Shown here in pieces: positions 12,701 to 22,106 of a stretch of DNA of 64,000 nt (within the stretch, counting starts at the first letter, position 1; the number at the start of each line of letters is the position of its first letter). The notes under the pieces are model-generated. The model ran no database searches and was not told the origin of the DNA. It saw nothing but the letters and a program-made list of their open reading frames with translations. The position numbers and the translations under genes were made by a program. This DNA is from Labia minor (Eukaryota; Arthropoda; Insecta; Dermaptera; Spongiphoridae): the NCBI GenBank assembly GCA_963082975.1, contig OY720347.1, positions 46,686,655 through 46,750,654 on the forward strand. The letters run 5' to 3'.

Positions 12701-15700
12701 TTAAAAAAAAAACAGGATGATTAAGGGAACCACAATTTCAGTATATATATAGTATATAACTATATATATATATAAAATAATTAATATAACAAAGTTTACA
12801 TATTTGTTCCGGGCTGATGTTCAGTATCATATTTACAAATTTATAATAGTCTTCTCCTGCCATTTTTTAGCACAAACTATATTATTATTTAATATTAGAT
12901 CGATATATTAAATTTTAAAGTAAAATAATTTAAAGGTACAATATCATCTAATATCTAAATTAGCTGGAGTGTCTCCACTCGACTATCTCGCAATTTGAAT
13001 AGGATTAAATAACATAATATATTATATTTAAATTAAATTTAATTAATTATAAATTATAAATAATTAATAATAAATATTAAACCAGCGCATGTTTGGCTTT
13101 TTGTTGATGGCACCACGTCACGTGTTGGCGCGTGAGATTTGCAGTGTTAAAAAATTAATTCTGGTAATTTCAGCGAATCAATCAAGCTGAAATTCTATAT
13201 ATAGCAGTTTTATACAATTATTAATCATGTGAAAAATTATCAAACATATATCTTTATTTTTACGGTCACTTTAGAGGAAAAAAAATTAAAACGTTGTAGG
13301 TAATGACCCTCTTCCGGTTGAGCTACATTTCTCAAAAGTTGATAGAAAACTATGAATTTTGAATAATGTCCATGTACCAAATTTCATCATTCTAGCTCAA
13401 ACCGTTTTTGCGTAATCTTGCCTACATACATACACACACACATACACACACACATACACACACACAGACATTTTTCTCAACCTTAGTGAAAATGATTCAG
13501 GAACCTTCAAAACGTATAAAAACATCAAAATCTCAACATCGAAAATTTTCGTGATCGCAATACTATCTCTGGCGAGATAGTAAAAACAATAATTAGACAA
13601 GATTATTATATAACTTTAAAAATAAATTTTTTTGTCAGAGGATGTTACTTTTTCGGATTATTATTTTAAATTAAAATAAACAAAAATTAAAAAAAAGATT
13701 TTACTTTTTATTTACGTGTGAAATTTATTTGTAAGAAAAATAGATGTGGATGACACTTTTTTCAAGTTATGATTATAAATTACAATTAGAATTGAATTTA
13801 TTTTATCTAATAGTTTTATTTTATTTATTTTATTCGATTTCATTTGTTATCATTTTTAAAATATTTTAAAATTCAATCATATAAAAATATTTGAATGTAT
13901 GAATAAATTCATATTAGTAATTAAATAAACATTGTTTAAATAATAGAAAATTTTTTAAACAAAAGCCTTTATAATACAGTTCTATTTTTATGTAGACATT
14001 TTTTTTTCTAATTTTAAAACGTTTTTCGATTGAAATATTTACAATTATTTTATTTATTTATTTTTCAAAATACTCTTTAAATTGATAAAATATAATTAAA
14101 TTATTTTTAATTAGTAGATATATATATATAAAATGATTATTATAAATAAAAAACTACACATTAAATTTTTATTCATTTTTGGATATTGATTTTTAAGTTA
14201 ATATTCTAAGATATTTTATTTTTTTTATTTAAACAGAATCAACAAGATGGTCTTCCCACTGCTAAGCCCCTTGACTTGGAAAAAATTTTTACCCCAGCAC
14301 AGGATTCTGGAGAAATCACTCCATCAAAAAATCGTGAGTTTTTTTTTTAAATTATCTATATAAAACAATACTTTTTAGAATCTTTACTTTTAAGATATCA
14401 TGAAGACCATTCTTAAGAATAACAATTTTAAAGAGATTGGGTATAATTATATAACAGTGATATTTTATAAAGTAAATAATGATCTGGTAAATACATTTTC
14501 TTATATAACTTCTATGATATAGTTATATAGATTTAAGATACAAGGGCTCATTTTAAATTTAATTATTATACCTCTGACTTTTATACATGCTACGCAAGGA
14601 CAGCGTCTATCATGTTGGTTAATTAGGTGAACTATGATCAATAGAACGGGTCGTCTCAACCTTTACCTTGATTTTCTTGATCGGTGCCGCTACTTTTTTA
14701 TAGAGTAGTTTTCCAATTTTAATCTCGGAGGTTGGGTTGATTCCGTTCTAAAGACCCCAGCTAGAGAAATTTTGTTGACAGGCTCGGGACCACGAAGATG
14801 TGGGTTAACACTGGTTAACCACCAACCTACGTGGCGTCTTATTAGTTATTATACATTTACAAATATTATTATATATTACAATTCTAATTTTTACACTAAT
14901 ATTTTTTTAATAAGAGATTTCAAATAAGAATTTAGGAAACATTTCTAAAACATGTTAATACTCAATATAATTAGAATAATAAGTTAATATACTTGAAATT
15001 TTTAATTATTAAACCGAAAAAGAATTTATAAATACAAGTTGACGATCGCTTTGTAAGATTTCTTAGTTTATGTTTGTTTCTTGTTGCTTGCTTTTTTATA
15101 ATTTATGAAATTATATAATAAAAATAATTATAATAATACAAATATCATTTGTATTATCAACAAGAAATTTCGAATTATAATTAAATTATCATTAACGTTA
15201 TTAATAATTAAAGATAAATTATTGACTTGTATACATTTGATTATTTTCTTTATTTTCATATTTGATAATTGTGACATTCCTGCATTATTTTTTTTTTGGC
15301 TTAATCCCTCAGAAATTAAATAAATAAAATGTTTTAACCCTGTTTCTACCCTTGAACATTCTTAATTAAAACATCTTTTAAATTTCAAATGGATTTATAA
15401 ATTGGAAATATATATATATATATATATATAATATATCAATTATTAACTAATTATATATAAAAGGTATGACGAACCTTTTTCAATGTCCGTGCCACAAAGT
15501 TATACAAAGTCTTTATGAAGTAACTAACTTGCTACAATAAATTTGTGATGATTTTTTTTCTCCGTACCCCCTTCAGCGTTAATATATAATCGAATATCTT
15601 TGTATACCTTGTAACTATCCTGTATAAAAGTGTTATAATTTTAAATATTAAACTTTTTACCAAAAATTTGTATTTGTGATAATAATTTAACTTTCCTAAA

Positions 15701-18700
15701 AAACCGTCTAATATTTTTTTATTTTTAGGGTTTGGATAGAGTTTAGATTGTAGTAATGTGGACTCACTGTATTATTTCCAATACTTAACTGAATTTTGGG
15801 CGAATTCACATTTCACCATTTTCAAAAAGACATTTTGTTTTTATTAAATCCAAATAACTTTCTTTCTTTTTCTGATGAACTTCAAAATTTTCAGAAATTA
15901 TTTGGATATCATCAATATCATCAATTTCCACAAAATTCTTGTAAATTGTTTAGAGAGATTATGTTTGTTAAAATATGTTGAAATATGGGATGAATTATTG
16001 AGTCGAAATGGAAGCCACAAAGTCAAAAGCCATTTTCTCATTAAAAAGCAACATATTTATCTAATACTGTGAATCATTTACAATTCCTTGTTTTGACAAT
16101 GATGTCTTGCAATACTGGCATTATTTTCCAACCGTCTCTATACCAATTTTGAGTCTATAACTCACATATACCCGGACAGACGGTCAGATAGATATGAATA
16201 ATACCAAAGTCATATTTAATTTTTCAGGTCATGAAAAATGTAGATATGTAAAAATTTTAAATTCTGAGAAATGCGATCTATACGGCAACAATAGGTATTG
16301 TGGATGTTTTTATAATGGGAGCGAATTCAAGCTATGTTTCAGTTATCAAATGTACAATTTGCCGGTTTTAGTTATATATATATATATAATGTTTTTATTT
16401 CTATATTCTTAGGGAATTTTAGTATTCATTAAATTACTAACTAATAATGTATATAATTGATATAATTATTTCATTAATTTTTATTTTATCATTTTTATTG
16501 CAGGAAAAATGTACGCCTCTTCATCATTTTATGCTCCCAATCATCCAACAGTTGAAGATCAAGTAGAACTTGCTAGACGTATTTCTCATTCTCTCAGTGA
16601 TTCATCTAATCGGCAATCTAAAGGTCAATCGATGTATGTTTCGCGAAAAAAACGAAGTGTTCAATGGGTTCATGGAGATCAGACTGGAACTGAAGAGAGT
16701 GAAGAAACGATCGCAAATGGCACTGCTGCTCCTCCTCCTCTTAAGCTTCTTATGGATCCACGTGGTCAAGTACAAGATCTATCTACTTTACGCCGACAAG
16801 GTATTAATGTAGAAACTCCACTAAGTCCAGATGTCTGTTTTGATCTTGTTCGAGATTTAAATTCGCCATCTGGTAAAGGTGCTGAACTTTTTGCTAAACG
16901 AAGGCGCAAGGCCGAAAAATGGGTTGTGGATGAAAGCAATGTTCGTGTTAGTGGAGGATTAATAAACCAGGAACCTCAAACTCCAATCCAGCCACAAACA
17001 CCAGCAGGACAAGCTATAAATCCAGGAACACCTAATCTTGTGCCGTCGTATTTAGATCCAGGAAGAGCTCAACATCAAGCACGATTAATTGAAATACAAC
17101 AAAGATTTACTCAACCTCGACTTAAAATGGTTAAATCACCATGGGATGCTGCTTTAGAAACTGGAAGTGTTGATGCTGCTTTTCAGGTAAAATAAATATA
17201 TGGTATAATTTCAACTAATATATCAATAACATCTAACCAATTGTCACAAAACATATGATTTATTAATTTTATATGTGTAATAATTTTCAATTTCGATTAA
17301 GTTAGATTATTTATTTCACAAAATATGATCATTTAAATTAATTTAAATGGAATAACTTATTAACTTTTTTTTCATAAAATTTCTATAGAAATTTTATTAT
17401 TAAATTAATACTAATGATTTTGTGTATTAAATACTTTTAAATATTTCTCATTATAGTAATTTAAATATTTTCAAGTCAAATTTGAGTTTTAATTTAGTTT
17501 GATTGGCCCATAAGTTTTTTAATTCAACAAATAGCACGCCTCTTCATCATAATGATTTTTATTGAATTATTATGGAAATACTAAAATTAAAAATAATAAT
17601 CTATTTTTTCAATTCATTTTAGTTTGAGGATCAGGAATAGAAAGGGGCTGTACTGATTTTATTATTGCTCCAGGTGTATAATTTAATAATAAATTGACAT
17701 GTGAAAAATTATATTATAATAATATTTATAATAATATTAACATATGAAATAAATATTTACAGATTTATAAAAATTATTTATAAATAATTAATTAATTTTG
17801 ATAAAGTTCTTAATTAGGTTTATGTACTTTCCAATTTTTGAAGATTTTTTTTAGGTTAATTTTTAAGAGCTAGAGATTTTTTTTTTATTTTTCATCATTA
17901 ATTCCTTTTCAGGAACTCCCTCAACCGCGTGGTTTTGTAATGGCGCCAGTTCCTGAAGCGATTAACTCTTGGCAGGAATTGCATCCCTCCCCAAGTCCGT
18001 TACCGCCTACTCCCCCTGTTGTGACTCCTGTAACTCCTAGAACGTTTCCAGAACCAGCACCTTTCGCCGGAGTTTATGCTCCAAAAGTCCCACGTGGCTG
18101 GCCACCCATACAGCCTATGCAGAAATCGGTTACTCCTGTACCAGGTAAAGGGATTTTCCATAAGCAAAAAAACTTATTTATTCATTTCTTTCATAATTTA
18201 TAGATTTTATTAAAAGAAGATATATATATATATATATATTTATATAATTTTTCAATTTAATATTAATAAGAAATTTCATTTTTGTAACATAGGTGTATAT
18301 TTATTTTAATTTTCACATTTTAAAGATGTATATATATATAGGTATATAATTATATTTTGAAAATTATTTTGAATATATTGATATAATCAATTTTTTAAAT
18401 GACTAAATTTATATCAGTCGCGAATGTAGAAAATATTTATTTAGGGGAGGGGATCTTGATTTAACAATTATTACTAATCCAAATCCATGTTTCTTTACTT
18501 TTTTTTATTTATAATATTTTTTCTTTATTCTTTCTATTTTATTTTGTTTTAAAATATTAAAATTATTTATTTTAAATTAATTTTAGAGATATGTTATAAT
18601 ATACAATTATCCAGATTAACTAATACATTTTTCTCATTTCGGGATGTGTGGTCATGATATCAGACTTTTTTTTTTTAGAAATTGAAAATATACAAACAAA

Positions 18701-20547
18701 ATTCAAATTTATAAAATGGTTTAAGTAACGTATAAATGTTGAAAAAATTCATCTCATTTAGATTTTTTTATTGAAACATTTTTATTTACCTGACAATCTC
18801 TTAATTTTCTTGTGATTTGTGAAACATGACTTAATTTATTAATAATTTTAAATATTGTGTTTTTCACAAAATTTTTATACTTTTATATATTTTTAAACTT
18901 TTCTATCAAATTAAATTAATTAAAATTTTTATTTTTGATATTAACATTTTTTTTTATTCAATGCAAGTGGACAGGTATAAATCCTCATTAGAATGGTGCT
19001 TATGCTTATTTTGCTTTCTTTTTGCGCAGGACCTCTCATCAAAACCGCGCCTAACTCTAACACCACACAAACAAATGACACTAATTCCACACAATTCATT
19101 AATACTAATACTACATCTAACATTTTTGAAATTAATACTAGTGAAGCTGCAGATTTTGATGCTATGTGCTTACAAGAAAAATCTAAATCTTTGGATGACC
19201 AACCTATTAGTTTACCCCTAGATCAAGTTAACAACATTAACACATGTTCAGAAATGTTAACACAATCGTCCTCTACTTTTGAACAAACCATTACAATGGA
19301 AAATCATGAAAGTGATTTACCAACAAGTTCTGCTTCTGCTCTCTCTGTACCTGCTCCACCTGCTGTAGAAGAGAAAAAAGAATTAGTATCTACCGAAGTT
19401 CACGATATTCAAATTGAATCTGGGGTTAGTTATGAAACACAATCTTTTGAACAATTAATGGAACGTTTTGAGACAAGCGCACGACCGCAGCTTAAATATA
19501 AACCAGCAGTATGGAGTCCCAATTCGGCGACATCAACTGTTATAGGAACTCAAAACCAGTCGACGTCTTCAAGTAATATTACATATGAACCGAAAATAGC
19601 ACCACCATTTCAAAAGGAAGCTCCTCTTGATTTATCTAATCCACCAAAATATTATGTCGCTGAAGCCAGTCTTCAAATGCGAACATTCGATCAACCATCA
19701 ACTGAATCCATAACAGTGCAACAAGACTCAATTTCTTCTACTCATTTGCAATCATCTTCAAAGATCACTTCATCCTTTAGTCAATCCACAAAAAAGGAAA
19801 CATTAGAGGAAAGTAAACAATATTCTTCAACTCAACAGTCATACCAGCAGAGTTCTTCCTCACAACAACAGTTCCTTCAGCAAAGTTCTTCAATATCCAT
19901 GCAACAGCCAACAACTTTTGGCCTTCAAGGCAAGACCAATCAGATCCCTTAATAGTAATTAAAATCATATTTAAAAGAAATAAAGAGAAAATAATAAAAT
20001 AATAAACCTTGCTTGCAAAATCTTAAGCTTTAGCCTAAATAATTATAAAAAGAAATTTGAAACGTTAACTGTTCACTAGCATTGTTAAATACAATCAGTG
20101 AATTTTTTTATTTTTTTCCTATTTTTTTTAATTTTGTATATAAGTATATATATAATACATTATATAATTATAATTATCAACGCAAACGAAGTAAAAAAAA
20201 TAAAAATTAATTTTAATATCTTAATCTGATAGATTAATAATAATAATAAGTTGATATTAATAAATCAAAATTAATGAATAAATTATAAATGATTAATTAA
20301 ATATTTTTCTAATTATATTTATTTTTTTATCTATTAAATTAATATCGATTATTTTTTTTTAATTTTTTTAGAACCATTACACCCCCAGCCTAGTCTCTTG
20401 GTTCAACCCACAATGGAAGAATCAACGGCTCCTTCTTCTTTAAATTCATCAGCTTTGAATCGATTATCATGGACCAACTATAATACAGCAGCACGTGGAT
20501 GGTCACAAAACCACAATTACTATCGTCCCGTCACTTTTAATTGTTAA
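3696..20547 (+). CDS. Synaptopodin-2-like (SYNPO2/CHAP-type) Z-disc protein, 3' six exons
   Basis: Coding exons: 3696-3794, 14237-14333, 16504-17186, 17913-18144, 19030-19929, 20372-20547. All junction phases agree, and the total (2,187 nt) encodes 728 residues plus stop; without exon 19030-19929 the visible part is 428 residues. The 5' exons, probably with the PDZ domain usual in this family, lie before the window. Family marks: [20 protein letters not shown] near the middle of exon 3, matching the synaptopodin-type FAKRxxRxEK..V motif, and [17 protein letters not shown] near its end, matching the SPWEAA..VD.AF motif. The rest is Pro-rich ([16 protein letters not shown]) and Ser/Gln-rich, so largely disordered. 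Vertebrate members bind actin, alpha-actinin and filamin at the muscle Z-disc; that role here is inference. Drosophila CG1674 is the likely fly counterpart (from memory, moderate certainty). The gene is convergent with the CFAP96-like gene. Confidence 0.8.
3795..6886. other. Start of the 10.4-kb intron: AT-rich, few landmarks
   Basis: Mostly simple AT-rich sequence. A less AT-rich patch at about 4930-5115 begins CCACAGAGCATCCGTTA; a related string, ACCATCCGTTAT, also occurs near 5812, 10210 and 37813, so it is probably part of a dispersed repeat. No gene is seen. Confidence 0.45.
6887..7380 (+). mobile_element. mariner relic, internally deleted
   Basis: Left end CGAGGGTCAGTCAACAAGTC follows TA at 6885-6886. 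The right end is its imperfect inverse (GACTTATTGACATGCTCTCG, ending 7380). Translated pieces show the mariner transposase signature [13 protein letters not shown] at about 7108-7146, where the last D is a catalytic residue, then [14 protein letters not shown]. The element is about 500 bp against about 1.3 kb for intact mariners, with a stop after DYFQA, so it is a deletion derivative. A second fragment of the family lies at 40666-40832. Confidence 0.85.
7381..8689. other. AT-rich intronic sequence
   Basis: No gene or recognisable element found; one short TA tract near 8070-8085. Confidence 0.45.
8690..9335 (+). repeat. Dispersed repeat R2, copy A (forward)
   Basis: Shares ordered blocks with the reverse complement of 12961-13595: GAGAAAAATGTCTCTCTCTG and a (GT)n tract, AAAACGGTTTGAGCTAGAAT, TTGATAGAAAAAT-type text, CACGTGTTGGCGCGTGA-type text, and CGAGATAGTCGAATGGAGAC near 9306. 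The outer part begins with a GGTTGGACAGAATCGCTATCC string. Likely a non-autonomous transposon; target duplications were not resolved. Confidence 0.65.
9336..10085. other. Intronic sequence with a moderately GC-rich patch
   Basis: The stretch 9340-9480 and 9590-9860 is less AT-rich than its surroundings and repeats strings such as CTGGATTT and GATCTTCA, suggesting old repeat sequence. No open frame of note. Confidence 0.3.
10086..11096. mobile_element. Inverted-repeat element with ACATTTACC sub-terminal motifs
   Basis: Left end ATATGTTACGGTAAAAGTAG and right end CATTTACCGTAACATATA are inverted copies (ATGTTACGGTAAA / TTTACCGTAACAT). Between them a short word (ACATTTACC, ACATTTGCC, ACATTTCCC) appears many times in both orientations at both ends. 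No transposase is seen. A hAT-type MITE is inserted at 10422-10731. The superfamily is unknown. Confidence 0.6.
10422..10731. mobile_element. hAT-type MITE with 8-bp target duplication
   Basis: Ends CAGTGGCGTA and TACGCCACTG are perfect inverses. The 8 bases on each side are identical (GTGCCACA at 10414-10421 and 10732-10739), which is the hAT signature. The 310-bp interior is non-coding, with GCGCCCCC-type strings near both ends. Confidence 0.88.
11417..11945 (+). other. GC-rich island with overlapping open frames, unknown
   Basis: From about 11430 to 11870 the base composition is balanced, unlike the AT-rich intron around it. Several frames stay open here (11417-11647 and 11619-11945 on plus, 11498-11716 on minus). 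None gives a domain I know. It could be an alternative exon or promoter-linked exon of the host gene, a nested gene, or transposon-derived. No function is proposed. Confidence 0.25.
11946..12960. other. AT-rich intronic sequence
   Basis: No gene or element found; a short (TA)n patch near 12742-12776. Confidence 0.45.
12961..13595 (-). repeat. Dispersed repeat R2, copy B (reverse)
   Basis: Reverse-complement relative of 8690-9335: it starts GCTGGAGTGTCTCCACTCGA, passes GTCACGTGTTGGCGCGTGAG and a (CA)n tract, and ends near TATCTCTGGCGAGATAGTAA. The two copies form a large inverted pair about 3.6 kb apart in the same intron. Confidence 0.65.
13596..14236. other. AT-rich intronic sequence
   Basis: Nothing recognisable up to the acceptor TTTATTTAAACAG before 14237. 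Confidence 0.5.
14237..14333 (+). CDS. SYNPO2-like gene, second visible exon (phase 0-1)
   Basis: 97 nt; acceptor AAACAG, donor ATC/GTGAGT. Encodes [20 protein letters not shown] and onward to a split Arg codon (C+GA) completed by the next exon, giving [13 protein letters not shown] across the junction. Confidence 0.8.
14334..16503. other. Intron with old repeat fragments
   Basis: 14580-14840 is less AT-rich and may be a non-LTR remnant (no frame recognised). A (TA)n tract lies at 15410-15431. 16130-16260 carries CAATTTTGAGTCTATAACTC and CCGGACAGACGGTCAGATAG, the same repeat text as at 21590-21640. The small open frames here are AT-driven and not supported. Confidence 0.45.
16504..17186 (+). 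CDS. SYNPO2-like gene, main conserved exon
   Basis: 683 nt, acceptor TTATTGCAG, donor CAG/GTAAAA, entry phase 1 and exit phase 0. It carries the [17 protein letters not shown] segment, [20 protein letters not shown], the [19 protein letters not shown] motif and [17 protein letters not shown]. These are the strongest family evidence in the gene. Confidence 0.88.
17187..17912. other. Intron of the SYNPO2-like gene
   Basis: AT-rich, no element found. Confidence 0.6.
17913..18144 (+). CDS. SYNPO2-like gene, proline-rich exon (phase 0-1)
   Basis: 232 nt, acceptor CCTTTTCAG, donor CCAG/GTAAAG. Encodes [20 protein letters not shown] and a Pro/Thr-rich run ([17 protein letters not shown]), then [16 protein letters not shown]. 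It leaves one G that is completed by GA (exon 19030, Gly) or by AA (exon 20372, Glu), so both downstream exons fit. Confidence 0.83.
18145..19029. other. Intron of the SYNPO2-like gene
   Basis: AT-rich with short (TA)n tracts; no element found. Confidence 0.55.
19030..19952 (+). CDS. SYNPO2-like gene, long Ser/Gln-rich exon with two possible ends
   Basis: Acceptor TTTTTGCGCAG before 19030. The frame is Ser/Thr/Gln-rich (for example [18 protein letters not shown]), thus likely disordered, with a conserved-looking [20 protein letters not shown] segment. Two ends are possible. First, the frame reads on to a stop at 19950-19952 (end NQIP), with AATAAA-like signals within about 60 bases (19990-20008), which would be a separate terminal exon. 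Second, AAG/GCAAGA at 19929/19930 is a good GC-type donor in phase 1, and joins in frame to 20372. Both are inferred; RNA data would decide. Confidence 0.78.
20372..20547 (+). CDS. SYNPO2-like gene, terminal exon
   Basis: Acceptor with a long T tract ending TTTTTTTAG. Reads [20 protein letters not shown], then [20 protein letters not shown] and RPVTFNC, with stop 20545-20547. The compact aromatic ending looks conserved. It can be joined in frame from 18144 (GT-AG) or from 19929 (GC-AG). Confidence 0.8.
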
Positions 20548-21224
20548 ATTATTTCATTATTTTTATTTTCCATTCATATTCATCCCCTACCTTCTTCATA
20601 TAAAAGTGATGTCTTGAATATGAAAATAGAAGTTATTCTTTAAGACGAATATTTTTAAAATCATTTGTTTTCACATTATATTACATATTGGGGTTTTTAT
20701 TAAATTGAAAAAATAAATTGTTTAAAGAAAACAAAATTATTTTAACTTCATCATTTTATTTTTATTCGTCTTTGTTGCTTGTGTGCTTAATGGTGATATT
20801 CATTATAATAATAAAACATTCTATAACTTTTATTTCAATTTTTTTTTCTTCAATCCTTACATTTTCCATAAATTTGAAACTAACTGAACTCGTTATTATT
20901 TCATGATTTTATTAATTACAATTCTAAAAAGATATAACGAAATAGTGTTCGAAAAATCTTGCCGTTTGCATTATTCACTTGTGGCTATCCATAGTAATAT
21001 ATCTATAATGCCATATTTTTGTTATAAATATGTAGTTTATGACTTAGGAAGACCAGAATACATGTAGAGTGATTGAGAATCAAATTCTTAGTAATATTTA
21101 TGAACTGAAAATAATGGGACATTTGGAGAACCTAAAAAATGAAAAATTTAATTATCAATTTTTTATTATAAAAAGAAATCAATTATAAATTGATCTTCGG
21201 CGCACTTTGAACCTAGACAATTAT
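20548..21224. other. 3' region between the two convergent genes
   Basis: AT-rich. An AATAAA at about 20711 could serve the terminal exon. The open frame at 20718-20906 is low-complexity and not supported. Confidence 0.4.
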
Positions 21225-21745
21225 TTTTACCGACCGACGATAGTAAGGGAGGTATTGTTAAATTTGATATTGATTATATATTGATATAATAGCCTATGTT
21301 CAAATAGAAATATTTAAGAATGTTTTGATTTAATTTCATTGTAATCGGCCCAGGCAATTTTGACTATGTAGCGTCACAATTTCCAGGACAGACAGACAGA
21401 CATGAACAATTCTAGTCATATTTGGATTCTCCAGGTCAAGAAATTCTGAACAATATGCAACGTCAAACTTTCCGAATAGAAAGACTCAATTTCTGCGGTT
21501 ATTGAATAGATATCGATAAAAATTTATAGCTTATGTTAAAATAGAGCTATGTAAGAATATTGTGATGTAATTTCATCAAAATCGGTTCAGCCAATTTTGA
21601 GTCTATAACGTCAGAATTTCCGGACAGACAGACAGGCAGACTTGAAAAATTCTAAAGTCACTTTTGGATTCTAGAGATAATGAAACTCGAAAATATGTAA
21701 AAATTATTGGAAATGTGCAGACAAAAACCTTTATATATATATATA
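21225..21745 (+). repeat. Dispersed repeat R1/R3 chimera with duplicated interior
   Basis: Opens with TTTTACCGACCGACGATAGTAAGGGAGGTATTG (R1-type end; only part typed as motif CCGACCGACGATAG matters). It then carries two diverged direct copies of a block (about 21290-21480 and 21525-21720) with ATTTCATCAAAATCGG, GTCTATAACGTC and CGGACAGACAGACAG. It ends in a TA tract at 21730-21751. Related fragments are at 16130-16260 and 27240-27330. Confidence 0.5.
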
Positions 21746-21896
21746 TATATAGATTATATTATTAAACTTGATATAGAGATTGAAAAAATATAATAAATTA
21801 TCAATTATTTAAATTTTGTATATTTTAATACATTTTATAACTAAAAATAAAAGTAATTTTAAAAAATAAATGTCTATCGAATAAACAGTACATTAT

Positions 21897-22106
21897 TTAT
21901 TGATTGTTTTTACATTGACGATTAAGTCCTTTAAATGTTTTCCAATTTTTATCATTTACTTTAAAATCTATATTATAATTAACAATCGATCTAGTTCTTG
22001 CAGTTTTTAATTTATTTGGAGGATTAAATGGTTGACCATGTGCCATTCGATGTGCAGTAATATTTTTCATAAATTTGCTTAATTTTGGTGTTTCATATGT
22101 TTTAAC
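21897..22106 (-). CDS. CFAP96: CFAP96-like exon 6 (terminal)
   Basis: Acceptor CTTTCAG (reverse strand), 69 codons plus TAA at 21899-21897. Contains KTYETPKLSKFMKNITAHRM and AHGQPFNPPNKLKTARTRSI. Confidence 0.85.
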   Translation of the reverse strand, partial: VKTYETPKLSKFMKNITAHRMAHGQPFNPPNKLKTARTRSIVNYNIDFKVNDKNWKTFKGLNRQCKNNQ

